From positions 248,001-312,000 of the forward strand of contig NZ_CP101283.1 of assembly GCF_024298925.1 (NCBI RefSeq): 64,000 bases of DNA. The letters are read 5' to 3'. Below are positions 46,685 to 55,161 of the stretch, piece by piece. The position numbers and the translations under genes are program-made. Within the stretch, counting starts at the first letter, position 1; every line of letters starts with the position of its first letter. Source of the DNA: Phenylobacterium sp. LH3H17 (lineage in GTDB: Bacteria; Pseudomonadota; Alphaproteobacteria; Caulobacterales; Caulobacteraceae). The notes beneath the pieces are model-generated. The model worked only from the letters and a program-made list of their open reading frames with translations, made no database searches and had not been told where the DNA came from.

Positions 46685-47866
46685 ATGCCCTCAGCCGAAG
46701 CCCTGACGCCCCGCGCCATCGACATCCTCGCGAGCCTGGTCTCGTTCGACACCACCTCGCGGCTCTCCAACCTGGCCCTGATCGAGTGGGTCGAGGCCTA
46801 TCTGGACGGCCACGGGGTGGCGCACCGGCGGGTTCCGAACCACGACGGGACCAAGTCAAACCTGCTGGCCACGGTGGGACCCGCCGTCGAGGGCGGGGTG
46901 GTGCTGTCGGGCCATACCGACGTGGTGCCGGTGGACGGCCAGGCCTGGGTCACCGATCCTTTCGTGCTGACGCCCAAGGACGACGGACGGATCTATGGGC
47001 GCGGCACGTGTGACATGAAGGGGTTCCTGGCCCTGGCGCTAGCCGCGGTGCCCGACCTCGTGGCGGCCAAGCCTCGGGCGCCCGTGCACCTGGCCTTTTC
47101 ATATGACGAGGAGATCGGCTGCCTGGGGGCGCCGGACCTGATCGCCCTGATCGCCGCCGAGCTGCCGCGTCCGGCCCTGGTGGTGGTGGGCGAACCCACC
47201 GACATGGTGGCGGTGTCGGGCCACAAGGGGATCTCCAGCTTCGTGGTCACGGTGACCGGCAAGGAGGCTCACTCCAGCCAGACCCATCTAGGCGTCTCGG
47301 CCAATATGGAGGCGGTGAAGCTCATGGCTTCCCTGTCGGACCTAGCCGAGCGGCTGGAGCGCGAGGCGGACCCGGCCTCACCCTTCGTGCCCAAGCATAC
47401 GACCCTGACCATCGGCCTCGTCCATGGCGGGACGGCCGGCAACATCCTGGCGCGGGAATGCAGCTTCCAGTTCGACCTGCGCTGTCCGCCCGGGCAGGAT
47501 CCAATGAAAGTCCTGGAGCCCTTCTTCGGCCAGATCGCCGCCGCGGACGCCGCCATGAAGGCCCGCTTCCCGGAGGCCGGCGCGAAGATCTCCCGGCGCT
47601 CGGGCACGCCGGCCATGTCGGTGGAGAAGGACGGGGCGGCCGAGGCCTTCGCCCGGCGGCTGGCCGGCGACAACGGCCCGCCGCGAGTGGTGCCCTACGC
47701 CGCCGAGGCCGGCCAGTTCCAGCAGGCGGGGTATTCGACGGTGATCTGCGGTCCGGGCAGCATCGACCAGGCCCACCAGGCCAACGAATATGTCGAGCGC
47801 TCGCAGATGGAGCGCGGGGCGGCCTTCATGGCTCGCCTGGTCGATTGGGCCGCACGCGGCGAATGA
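46685..47866 (+). CDS. argE: Acetylornithine deacetylase (M20 family)
   Basis: Zn-dependent deacylase of the arginine pathway, 393 aa. M20 metal motifs are SGHTDVVPV near residue 77, GRGTCDMKGF near 108 and YDEEIGC near 140; the lid domain follows (SGHKGISSFVVTVTGKEAHS). The tail QAHQANEYV holds the last His ligand. The product is probably ornithine from acetylornithine, but M20 deacetylases overlap in specificity. Its 3' end overlaps the glycosyltransferase gene by 41 bp in convergent orientation. Confidence 0.88.
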   Translation: MPSAEALTPRAIDILASLVSFDTTSRLSNLALIEWVEAYLDGHGVAHRRVPNHDGTKSNLLATVGPAVEGGVVLSGHTDVVPVDGQAWVTDPFVLTPKDDGRIYGRGTCDMKGFLALALAAVPDLVAAKPRAPVHLAFSYDEEIGCLGAPDLIALIAAELPRPALVVVGEPTDMVAVSGHKGISSFVVTVTGKEAHSSQTHLGVSANMEAVKLMASLSDLAERLEREADPASPFVPKHTTLTIGLVHGGTAGNILARECSFQFDLRCPPGQDPMKVLEPFFGQIAAADAAMKARFPEAGAKISRRSGTPAMSVEKDGAAEAFARRLAGDNGPPRVVPYAAEAGQFQQAGYSTVICGPGSIDQAHQANEYVERSQMERGAAFMARLVDWAARGE

Positions 47867-48860
47867 CCGGGCGGCGGCCCGTCAGGTCGCGGGGGTTCCA
47901 GGTCATGGCGCGGGCGATGGCCCAGGCGGAGACCCTGCGCCGGGCCTGGACCTCGCGACGGCTCTTCAGCACGGTCGGCAGGCCCTTCAGCGAGGCCTTG
48001 AAGGCGCGCCAGACGATATGGGCCTGGGGCCAGTTCTCCCGGCGCGAGGAGATATAGGCCACCGCCAGCAGGTGCAGCGGCACGACGATGGGCAGCAGCG
48101 GCCAGGGGGTGTCCTTATAGACCCCGTAGAAGCGGTTGCGGGTGCCGTGGAAGACGGCGAACTCCGACTTGCGGCCGCCGGTGGAGGCCGAGCCCACGTG
48201 GCGGATCACCGCCTTGGGCGCCAGCACGGTGGGCTCGCCGGCCAGCTGCAGCCGGTAGCCCAGGTCCACGTCCTCGGAATAGCAGAAGAAGAACTCGTCG
48301 AAGCCGCCCTGCTCCAGGAACAGCGCCCGGTCGATCATCATGGCCGCGCCGCAGGGGGAGAAGACCTCGCCCTCCGGTATCCGGTCGGGGCATTTCGACA
48401 GGTAGCCGCCGCGATAGGGGATGCCGTAGCCGCTCATCACGTCGCCCAGTCCGTCCAGCAGGGCGGGATCCTCGTCCATCAGCTGGCGCGAGGTGAAGGA
48501 GCGCACGGTGGGATGGCGCTGCGAGGCCGCCACCAGCTCGGCCAGCCAGTCGGGGTCGGCGAAGGCGTCGGGATTGAGGAAGACCAGCCACTTCCCCCGG
48601 CCCTCGCGGGCGGACTGGTTGCCGGCGCCGGAGAAGCCGAGGTTCTCGGCGTTCTCGATTAGCCGCATGCCGGGGAACGCCCGGGCGATCGCCGCGTCGC
48701 CGGGATCGGGCGAGGCGTTGTCTATGACCAGGGTCTCGAAGTCGGTGAAGCTCTGGGCGGCCAGATGCTCCAGGCAGGTGCGCAGGGTGGGCCCCGAGTT
48801 CCAGGCGATCACGCACACGGTGATGAGGGGTGCCTTGTCTTCCTGCGCGCGGTCGTCCAT
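47826..48860 (-). CDS. Glycosyltransferase family 2
   Basis: 344-aa GT-A glycosyltransferase. Start is ATG 48860 (MDDRAQEDKAPLITVCVI); an upstream extension has no family similarity. SxD-like motifs TVCVIAWNSGPTLRTCLEHL and VIDNASPDPGD mark the nucleotide-sugar site, KWLVFLNPDAFADPDW is the DXD-like element, and FFFCYSEDVDLGYRLQLAG is the acceptor-site motif. The C-terminal helix (LLPIVVPLHLLAVAYIS) may be a membrane anchor. It is divergent from rfbC with 33 bp between the starts, so the two polysaccharide genes may share regulation. Confidence 0.9.
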   Translation of the reverse strand: MDDRAQEDKAPLITVCVIAWNSGPTLRTCLEHLAAQSFTDFETLVIDNASPDPGDAAIARAFPGMRLIENAENLGFSGAGNQSAREGRGKWLVFLNPDAFADPDWLAELVAASQRHPTVRSFTSRQLMDEDPALLDGLGDVMSGYGIPYRGGYLSKCPDRIPEGEVFSPCGAAMMIDRALFLEQGGFDEFFFCYSEDVDLGYRLQLAGEPTVLAPKAVIRHVGSASTGGRKSEFAVFHGTRNRFYGVYKDTPWPLLPIVVPLHLLAVAYISSRRENWPQAHIVWRAFKASLKGLPTVLKSRREVQARRRVSAWAIARAMTWNPRDLTGRRPVIRRVRPNRPGEP

Positions 48861-48893
48861 GCGGTGGCGGTTTTCCAAAGCTCCCGGACCGCC

Positions 48894-49448
48894 ATGACGT
48901 CGATCACGCCGCTCTCGATCCCTGAAGTCCTGCTTATCACGCCCAAGCGCCATGGCGATGGGCGGGGATGGTTCTCCGAGACCTGGAGCCGCCGGGTGAT
49001 GGCGCAGGCCGGGCTCGACCATGACTTCGTGCAGGACAACCAGGCCTTCAGCGCCCGGGCCGGAACCGTGCGCGGCCTGCACTTCCAGAAGGCGCCCCAC
49101 GCCCAGGCCAAGCTGGTCCGGGTGCTGAGGGGCGCGATCTTCGACGTGGCGGTGGATATCCGCCAGGGCTCGGCGACCTATGGCCAGTGGGCGGGGGCGA
49201 GGCTCACCGCCGAGGGCGGCGAGCAGATCCTGGTGCCGCGCGGCTTCGCCCACGGCTACTGCACGCTCGTCGACAACTGCGAGCTCTTCTACAAGGTCGA
49301 CGGCCAGTATGCGCCGGAGACCGAGGGCGGGATCATCTGGAACGATCCGGACCTGGCCATCGACTGGGGCTTCACCGGTGAGCCCACCCTGTCGGACAAG
49401 GACAAGGTCCTGCCCCGGCTGAGGGACCTGCCGGCGGCGGCGTTCTGA
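48894..49448 (+). CDS. rfbC: dTDP-4-dehydrorhamnose 3,5-epimerase-like protein
   Basis: 184-aa epimerase of dTDP-L-rhamnose synthesis. RmlC motifs are GWFSETWSRRVM, FVQDNQAFSARAGTVRGLHF with catalytic His about residue 64, GAIFDVAVDIRQGS and ILVPRGFAHGYCTL (second His), and YKVDGQYAPETEGGI. The other genes of the dTDP-rhamnose pathway (rfbA, B, D) are not nearby, so either they lie elsewhere or the enzyme acts on another dTDP-sugar. It ends two bases before the tesB start codon. Confidence 0.9.
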   Translation: MTSITPLSIPEVLLITPKRHGDGRGWFSETWSRRVMAQAGLDHDFVQDNQAFSARAGTVRGLHFQKAPHAQAKLVRVLRGAIFDVAVDIRQGSATYGQWAGARLTAEGGEQILVPRGFAHGYCTLVDNCELFYKVDGQYAPETEGGIIWNDPDLAIDWGFTGEPTLSDKDKVLPRLRDLPAAAF

Positions 49449-49450
49449 TC

Positions 49451-50272
49451 ATGAGCGAACTGGTCCGCATCCTCGACATCGAGCCCATCGACCTCGACAT
49501 GTTCCGCGGCCACACCCCCGAGGGCGAGACCCGCCGCATCTATGGCGGCCAGGTGATCGCCCAGGCGCTGACCGCGGCCTATCGCACCATCGACGGGCGC
49601 CACTGCCACTCAATGCACGCCTATTTCATCCGGCCGGGCGACCCGAAGATCCCGATCCTGCTCAAGGTGGAGCGGGTGCGTGACGGGGGCAGCTTCGCCG
49701 TGCGCCGGGTGGTGGCCCTGCAGCATGGCCAGCAGATCTTCAACCTGGCCGCCTCCTTCCAGGTCCCCGAGACCGGGTTCGAGCACCAGATCGAGATGCC
49801 CTCCCCGCCCGGCCCCGACGGGCTGATGGACGAGGACGAGCTGCGCAAGGCGGCCGGCGACGACAGCGCGCGCCGCACCTGGCCCATCGAGGTGCGTCCG
49901 GTCGATCCCATGCCGCACGGCAAGGCGCCGAAGATGGAGCCGACCCAGTCGGTCTGGTTCAAGGCCCGCGAGCCCCTGCCCGCCGATGTGGCGATAAACC
50001 AGTGCGCGCTCGCCTACGCCTCCGACATGACCCTGCTGGACACCTCCCTGCGTCCGCACGAGGTGGTGTGGAGCGAGGGGCGGCTGCAGGTGGCGAGCCT
50101 GGACCACGCCCTGTGGTTCCACGAGGCCACCGACTTCAGCGACTGGCACCTCTATGTCCAGGACAGCCCCTCGGCCTCCGGTGGGCGGGGCTTCAACCGC
50201 GGATCGATCTTCAACCGCGCCGGCAAGCTGGTCGCCTCGGCCGCCCAGGAAGCCCTGATCCGCTATCGGTGA
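49451..50272 (+). CDS. tesB: Acyl-CoA thioesterase II
   Basis: 273-aa tandem hotdog thioesterase that hydrolyses medium/long-chain acyl-CoA. The first half has RIYGGQVIAQALTAAYRTID and SMHAYFIRPGDP, with HSMHAYF as the TesB motif; the second half has AYASDMTLLDTSLRPH and SLDHALWFHEATDFSDWHLY, with the conserved Asp. Length and order match TesB. It starts two bases after the rfbC stop, probably co-transcribed. The tandem repeat array begins shortly after its stop. Confidence 0.92.
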   Translation: MSELVRILDIEPIDLDMFRGHTPEGETRRIYGGQVIAQALTAAYRTIDGRHCHSMHAYFIRPGDPKIPILLKVERVRDGGSFAVRRVVALQHGQQIFNLAASFQVPETGFEHQIEMPSPPGPDGLMDEDELRKAAGDDSARRTWPIEVRPVDPMPHGKAPKMEPTQSVWFKAREPLPADVAINQCALAYASDMTLLDTSLRPHEVVWSEGRLQVASLDHALWFHEATDFSDWHLYVQDSPSASGGRGFNRGSIFNRAGKLVASAAQEALIRYR

Positions 50273-50283
50273 GAGGTGGATAG

Positions 50284-50810
50284 ATCCTCCCCTTCTGGGG
50301 GAGGTGGCGCGTCGCCGTCTTCGGCGACGTGACGGAGGGGGTTGAAGCCCACAATAGCGAGTCAAAGTCCCCCTCAGTCAGCTTCGCTGACAGCTCCCCC
50401 AGAGGGGGAGCATCTGGGAAAGGGGTCAGCCTGCCGCTGGTGCGGGAGTAGGCGCCGGCTCCGATCCTCCCCCAGCGCGCAGCGCGGTTTGGGGGAGGTG
50501 GCGCGTCGCCCTCTTCGGCGGCGCGACGGAGGGGGTTGAAGCGCGCGCGAGTGAGTCAAAGTCCCCCTCAGTCAGCTTCGCTGACAGATCCCCCAGAGGG
50601 GGAGCATCTGGGGAAGGGGTCAGCCTGCCGCTGGTGCGGGAGTAGGCGCCGGCTCCGATCCTCCCCCAGCGCGCAGCGGGGTTTGGGGGAGGTGGCGCGT
50701 CGCCCTCTTCGGCGGCGCGACGGAGGGGGTTGAAGCGCGCGCGAGTGAGTCAAAGTCCCCCTCAGTCAGCTTCGCTGACAGCTCCCCCAGGAGGGGAGCA
50801 GCTGGGAGGC
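50284..50810. repeat. Tandem 194-bp repeat array with GAGTC in each copy
   Basis: Fills the 635-bp gap between tesB and urcA. Two near-perfect 194-bp copies (50361-50554 and 50555-50748) differ by three bases; a partial third copy (50749-50807) follows and a degraded partial precedes (50284-50360). Each unit begins at GAGTC (50359, 50553, 50747), then AAAGTCCCCCTCAGTCAGC, a TCAGCTTCGCTGA hairpin, CTCCCCCAGAGGGGGAG, and a second half with GGGGGAGGTGGCG and GGGTTGAAGCGC. Short apparent reading frames recur every 194 bp as an artefact of the array. Confidence 0.9.
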
Positions 50811-50828
50811 GTGACATCCAGACATGAA

Positions 50829-50855
50829 AAGGCCCGCCGTGGGGCGGCGGGCCTT
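50829..50855 (-). terminator. Rho-independent terminator of the UrcA gene
   Basis: On the minus strand AAGGCCCGCC and GGCGGGCCTT form a perfect 10-bp stem with a 7-base loop, followed by TTTTC. It lies about 50 bp beyond the UrcA stop. Confidence 0.8.
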
Positions 50856-50907
50856 GGGAGTCCGAACCTGGGGGGAGCCGGGTCCGGACGGGGTCTGACA
50901 GCGGCGG

Positions 50908-51234
50908 TTAGCGGCTGGCCAGGGTGTTGGCTTGGCGCTGGGCGGCAAGGGCGGAGTTGCGGGCCGCGAACTTCTCGGAGATCTCGACCTTCACCGCTTC
51001 CATGCACCGAGCGTTGGCGACTAGGCCGCGCTGGTTCGCCGTTTCGGCGCGGCAGAACTTGCGGGCGGCGGCCTCGGCGCGGTCGTGGAAGGCCTGGACG
51101 CCCTCGGGGCTGAGGGTGTCGATGTCGGCGGCGCGGATGGTCACCGGAGCGGCGTGGGCGGCCGTGGCGAGCGCGGCGACCGGGATGATGGCGAGGGCCA
51201 GGGTGGCGACGCCGGCGAGGGTGGACTTGAACAT
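50908..51234 (-). CDS. UrcA family secreted protein
   Basis: 108-aa small exported protein. The signal peptide is MFKSTLAGVATLALAIIPVA with a cleavage region AAHAAP. The mature part matches the UrcA pattern: VTIRAADIDTLSPEGVQAFHDR, then an alpha-helix AEAAARKFCRAE and a second cysteine in NARCMEAVKVEI, probably a disulfide. It ends LASR. UrcA proteins are widespread in Caulobacterales and sphingomonads but their function is not known. It has a terminator downstream and a shared upstream box (51301-51327). Confidence 0.85.
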   Translation of the reverse strand: MFKSTLAGVATLALAIIPVAALATAAHAAPVTIRAADIDTLSPEGVQAFHDRAEAAARKFCRAETANQRGLVANARCMEAVKVEISEKFAARNSALAAQRQANTLASR

Positions 51235-51300
51235 CTGGTTTCTCCCGTTGCTGGTCGCCCTGGGCGGCCGATGACCAACGAGGTAGACCTCATGAGTGAC

Positions 51301-51327
51301 GAAGTCTTGTTAAGTCGGAGTAATGAC
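51301..51327 (-). promoter_or_regulatory. 27-bp upstream box, second copy (see 30901-30927)
   Basis: Lies 67 bp before the UrcA start, in an AT-rich segment. 21 of 27 bases match the box upstream of the 35-residue peptide. The strongest shared core is GTTAAGTC with an AT-rich arm and ATGAC. The AT-rich stretch 51280-51388 has no other gene. Confidence 0.45.
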
Positions 51328-51388
51328 AGAGATTTAAGAGTATTACAGGAAGTTCATTAATCTGGTTACATATAGTTTACTTAGGTGA

Positions 51389-51419
51389 CGCCGCCGCGTC
51401 ACAGGCTGACGCGGCGGCG
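51389..51419 (-). terminator. Hairpin beyond the reductase gene, candidate terminator
   Basis: A perfect 13-bp stem, core CCGCCGCGTCA/TGACGCGGCGG with a five-base loop, ends 6 bp past the stop of the reductase gene (51426). No T-run follows on the minus strand. Confidence 0.5.
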
Positions 51420-51425
51420 GGTTAC

Positions 51426-52577
51426 CTAGCCCTCGACCTTGAAGGTCAGGCCGGCGTTCTTCTGCAGGCGGTCGACCAGGCGGCTTCCGAGCGCCGCGCC
51501 GGGGGTCAGCACCCCGCCTCCGACCTCGGGGGCGTCCTTGACCAGGCAGATGGCGGTTTCGGCGATCAGCTTGGAGGTCGAGCCGTAGCCCGGGTCGCGG
51601 TCGCCATGGACGCTGACCTTCACCTTGCGCCCGTCCCTGGCGATCCCGATGAACACCAGGTCGTAGAAGCCGGCGTCGCGCTCTTCCTTGCTGGGGCCCT
51701 CGCCGGGCTGGGGTCCGCCCTCGGCGCTCATGGCGAAGCTGGCCGGGGCCTTGGGGTCGACCACGCTCATCTCGTCATAGACGAAGTCCGTCCCGTACGG
51801 ATGGCCCATCAGGAAGTTCGAGCGGTGGACGTTCTTGGTGTTGATCGCCGCCATCATGAAGGGGCCGACCTGGGCGTCCATGTCGGGGTCGTGCTCGGGC
51901 TGGTCGCCGCGCGGCTGTTCCGGACCGGTGAAGCCGGGCGTGAGCGCGAAGGGGTTGGCCATCAAGGCCATCAAGCTGGGATCCTTCATGATCGCGGCCA
52001 TGGTCGCCCGGCCGCTGGCGGCGGTGCCGCCCGAGAGGCCGCCCCGCATGGAGCGAACCCGGCCCTTCACCCGGGGGACCGGACCGCCCAGCTTCGCCTT
52101 GGCGGTCTCCTGGGCGAAGAACACGCCCAGCTCGAAGGGGATGGAGTCGAAGCCCGCCGAGTGCAGGATCCGCGCGCCGCTGGCCTTGGCGGTCTCGTGG
52201 TGGGCGGCGATGGTGGCGGCCATCCAGTTGGGCTCGCCCGACAGGTCCAGATAGTCGGTCCCGGCCGCGGCGCAGGCCGCGATCAGGGCGTCGCCATACA
52301 GCTGGTAGGGGCCGACGGTGGTCAGGATCGCCTTGGCCCGGCCGACCATGGCCTTGAGCGAGGCGGCGTCCGCCGCGTCGGCGACCACCAGGGGGGTGTC
52401 CTTGGGCGCGCCGATCTCATCGCGCACCGCGGCCAGCTTGTCGGGGCTGCGCCCGGCCATGGCCCACTTCACCTCGCCGCCGACCCCGTAGCGCTGGGCC
52501 AGGTACTCGGCCACCAGCCGGCCGGTGAACCCGGTGGCTCCATAGACGATGATGTCGAACTCCGCGTCGCGGTTCAT
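51426..52577 (-). CDS. Saccharopine dehydrogenase-like/enoyl reductase family protein
   Basis: 383-aa NAD(P)-dependent reductase of the saccharopine dehydrogenase N-terminal/trans-acting enoyl reductase group. ATG 52577 (MNRDAEFDIIVYGATGFTG) is preceded by CAGGAGACGG. The Rossmann motif is IVYGATGFTGRLVAEYLAQ, with VGPYQLYG and DLSGEPNW following; the C-terminal half carries RGGLSGGTAASG and YGSTSKL. It does not resemble a lysine-pathway saccharopine dehydrogenase, but rather the lipid-associated reductases. It faces the MFS transporter gene (divergent). Confidence 0.83.
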   Translation of the reverse strand: MNRDAEFDIIVYGATGFTGRLVAEYLAQRYGVGGEVKWAMAGRSPDKLAAVRDEIGAPKDTPLVVADAADAASLKAMVGRAKAILTTVGPYQLYGDALIAACAAAGTDYLDLSGEPNWMAATIAAHHETAKASGARILHSAGFDSIPFELGVFFAQETAKAKLGGPVPRVKGRVRSMRGGLSGGTAASGRATMAAIMKDPSLMALMANPFALTPGFTGPEQPRGDQPEHDPDMDAQVGPFMMAAINTKNVHRSNFLMGHPYGTDFVYDEMSVVDPKAPASFAMSAEGGPQPGEGPSKEERDAGFYDLVFIGIARDGRKVKVSVHGDRDPGYGSTSKLIAETAICLVKDAPEVGGGVLTPGAALGSRLVDRLQKNAGLTFKVEG

Positions 52578-52729
52578 GGCCGTCTCCTGGGATTTACAAT
52601 GTACGTCTTTATGCCCGGAACCGACGCGGCTGCAAAGGCGGGGTAACGCGATCAACGTGGCTTGACCCCGCCTGGGAGCGCCGCGATCAATGACGCCCGC
52701 GTCACTTTGGCGCTGAGGAGCATGTCCAG

Positions 52730-54160
52730 TTGTCCGAGGCCCCACCGTCGCGCGACCGGCGCCTGCCCCTATCCCTGGTGTTCGGCTTCGCGTCCCTCTC
52801 GGTGCCGCTCGGCGCTTACGCAGTGGCTGTCGCCGTCTATCTTCCGGCCTACTTCGCCAAGCACCTGGGAGTCAGCCTGGCGGTGATCGGCGGGGCCTGG
52901 GCCGTCGTGCGGCTGATCGACCTGGTGGTCGATCCGATCCTGGGCGTCGCCATGGACCGGACCCGGACCCGGCTCGGCCGATACCGCGCCTGGATGCTGC
53001 TGGGCGGCCCGATCATGATGGCGGCGACCTATGCGCTGTTCCTCGCGCCGGCGGGCATTGGGTCGATCTATCTGATCGGCTGGCTGCTGGTGCTGTATCT
53101 CGGCACCTCGATCCTGGGCCTGGGACACTCCGCCTGGGCCGCCACCCTGGCGCCCGAGTACAACGAGCGCTCGCGGGTCTTCGGGGTGCTGGCCGCCGCG
53201 GGGGTCGTGGGGGCCGTCGCGGTCCTGATGATCCCCATCATCGCCGACGGGATGGGCCTGAGCGAGGCCAAGGGCGTCCAGGCCCAGGGCTGGTTCATCC
53301 TCGGCCTGATCCCGCTGGCGGTCCTGCTGACCGCCCGGACGCCGGAGAAGCTGCTGCCTCTCTCGCCTGGGCCGGCCTTCGCGCTCAAGGACTATGTCCG
53401 GCTGCTCCTCAAGCCTGACCTGCTGCGCCTGTTCCTGGCCCAGATGTCCCTGACCATGGGCCCGGGCTGGATGAGCGCGCTCTACCTGTTCTTCTTCACC
53501 GACGCGCGCGGCTACAGCGCCGAACAGGCCTCGATCCTGCTGCTGGTCTATGTGGTGGCCGGCGTCCTCGGCGCGCCGACCACGGCCTTCGTCGCCACCC
53601 GGTTCGGCAAGCACAAGACCCTGATGGCCACCACCACGGCCTACTCGCTGGCGCTCTGCACCGTGATGCTCGTCCCCAAGGGCAGCGTCGCCTGGGGGCT
53701 GCCGGTGATGCTGTGGTGCGGCTTCATGGCCGCGGGGTTCGACCTGATGATCCGGGCCATGCTCGCCGACGTGGCCGACGAGGTTCGCCTCGAGCAGGGC
53801 CGCGAGCAGATCAGCCTGATCTACGCGCTCAACTCCCTGGGCGCCAAGATCGCCGCGGCCTTCGCCATCGGGGTCACCTTCCCCCTTCTGGGACAGCTTG
53901 GGTACGACGCCGCGGCCGGCGCGGTGAATACGCCCGAGGCGATCCGCAGCCTGGAGATCGCCTTCATCGCGGGGCCGATCGTCTTCGTCATGCTGGGCGG
54001 CGCCTGCCTGATCGGATGGCGGCTCGACTCGGTTCGGCACGCCGAGATCCGCATCCGCCTCGATGCGCATGACGCCCAGTACGCCGAGGCCCCGGTCGTG
54101 GAGAGCCTGGGGACCGAGCCGGCGATCCCTGTCCTGGCGCCCGACGGCAAGCCCGGCTGA
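52730..54160 (+). CDS. MFS transporter, GPH (MelB-like) family
   Basis: 476-aa permease with about 12 predicted helices. Start is TTG 52730 (MSEAPPSRDRRLPLSLV); GAGGAG lies about 13 bases upstream. VAVYLPAYFAKHLG, VDPILGVAMDRTRTRLGRYR (the loop motif that defines the glycoside-pentoside-hexuronide family) and LILGLGHSAWAATLAPEYNE-like elements are visible. It resembles MelB-type sugar/cation symporters. A related carbohydrate gene is not adjacent, so the solute is unknown. A cytoplasmic tail of about 40 residues ends in PDGKPG. Confidence 0.88.
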   Translation: MSEAPPSRDRRLPLSLVFGFASLSVPLGAYAVAVAVYLPAYFAKHLGVSLAVIGGAWAVVRLIDLVVDPILGVAMDRTRTRLGRYRAWMLLGGPIMMAATYALFLAPAGIGSIYLIGWLLVLYLGTSILGLGHSAWAATLAPEYNERSRVFGVLAAAGVVGAVAVLMIPIIADGMGLSEAKGVQAQGWFILGLIPLAVLLTARTPEKLLPLSPGPAFALKDYVRLLLKPDLLRLFLAQMSLTMGPGWMSALYLFFFTDARGYSAEQASILLLVYVVAGVLGAPTTAFVATRFGKHKTLMATTTAYSLALCTVMLVPKGSVAWGLPVMLWCGFMAAGFDLMIRAMLADVADEVRLEQGREQISLIYALNSLGAKIAAAFAIGVTFPLLGQLGYDAAAGAVNTPEAIRSLEIAFIAGPIVFVMLGGACLIGWRLDSVRHAEIRIRLDAHDAQYAEAPVVESLGTEPAIPVLAPDGKPG

Positions 54161-54241
54161 CGTCGGGTCAGAGTGTTCTCGCGGCCAGATCCGTGACAGC
54201 GTAAGGCCAGCGGGCCCGCCGGAGGCGCGCGAGGAACGACG

Positions 54242-55150
54242 ATGGCCGGGCTGATTCTGCACCACTACGACACCTCGCCCTTCTCCGAGAAGGTGCGGCT
54301 GATGTTCGGCCTGAAGGGGCTGGCCTGGGATTCCGTGCAGGCGCCGGTGATCATGCCCAAGCCCGACCTGGTCCCCCTGACCGGCGGCTATCGCCGCATC
54401 CCGGTGATGCAGATCGGCGCCGACATCTATTGCGACACCCAGGTCATCCTGGCCGAGATCGAGGCCCGCGCCCCCAGCCCGCCCAGCGTCTTCGGCGCCG
54501 GCTGGGCGGTCAACTTCTGGGCCGACCGCCTGTTCTTCGGTGTCACCGTGCCGATCATCTTCGGGGAGCTGGGCGACGCCACCTCGCGCGAGTTCATCCT
54601 GGACCGCGAGAAGCTGTCCGGCCGGCCGTTCGACGTCGCCGCGATGAAGGCCGCGGCCGGCGTCATGCGGCCCCAATGGCGCGCCCAGGCGGCCTGGATC
54701 GAGGCGGGCCTGGCGCGCGGCGACTGGCTCGACGGCGATGCGCCCGGGCTTTCCGACATCGCCGCCTATATGAACCTGTGGTTCCTGGCCCGCAGCCTGC
54801 CCGCCGTCGCCTATGGGCTGCTGAGCGGCATGCCGCGGACCCAGGCCTGGCGCGACCGGGTCGCCGCCATCGGCCACGGGACCCGCCGCGAGATCACCGG
54901 GGCGCAGGCTCTGCAGGTCGCCCACGACGCCGAGCCGGCCGCGCCGCCGATCCACGACCACGCCGATCCGCAGGCCCTGGCGGTGGGCGCGGCGGTGACC
55001 GTGGAGGCGGACGACTACGGCCGCGACCCCGTCGCCGGAACCCTCGTCGCCGCCACCCCCGAGCGGGTGGTCATCGCCCGCGAGACGCCCGAACTGGGCA
55101 AGACCCACATCCATTTTCCCCGCGCCGGCTATCGCGTCGGCAAGGCCTGA
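54242..55150 (+). CDS. Glutathione S-transferase family protein with C-terminal extension
   Basis: 302-aa GST. The thioredoxin-like N-terminus is LHHYDTSPFSEKVRLMFGLK, with Ser at the catalytic-like position, and GYRRIPVMQIGADIYCDTQV near residue 50 binds glutathione. The helical domain occupies ~90-205. The final ~95 residues (from about 205) are an additional domain containing VTVEADDYGRDPVAGTLVAA and ETPELGKTHIHFPRAGYRV, not part of a typical GST. It is followed by the crotonase gene 11 bp later. Function is uncertain. Confidence 0.85.
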   Translation: MAGLILHHYDTSPFSEKVRLMFGLKGLAWDSVQAPVIMPKPDLVPLTGGYRRIPVMQIGADIYCDTQVILAEIEARAPSPPSVFGAGWAVNFWADRLFFGVTVPIIFGELGDATSREFILDREKLSGRPFDVAAMKAAAGVMRPQWRAQAAWIEAGLARGDWLDGDAPGLSDIAAYMNLWFLARSLPAVAYGLLSGMPRTQAWRDRVAAIGHGTRREITGAQALQVAHDAEPAAPPIHDHADPQALAVGAAVTVEADDYGRDPVAGTLVAATPERVVIARETPELGKTHIHFPRAGYRVGKA

Positions 55151-55161
55151 AGGAGCGCCCC

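Noticed and set aside
50342..50733. Two similar 65-codon open frames and their antisense partners.
   Set aside because: They recur at the 194-bp repeat period, so they are artefacts of the repeat array, not genes.
50284..50810. Possible CRISPR array.
   Set aside because: The unit is 194 bp and almost wholly identical between copies, with no short repeats separated by unique spacers and no cas genes.
52769..55114. A 781-codon open frame opposite the MFS transporter and the extended GST.
   Set aside because: Antisense frame spanning two genes, with the same compositional bias and no family motif.
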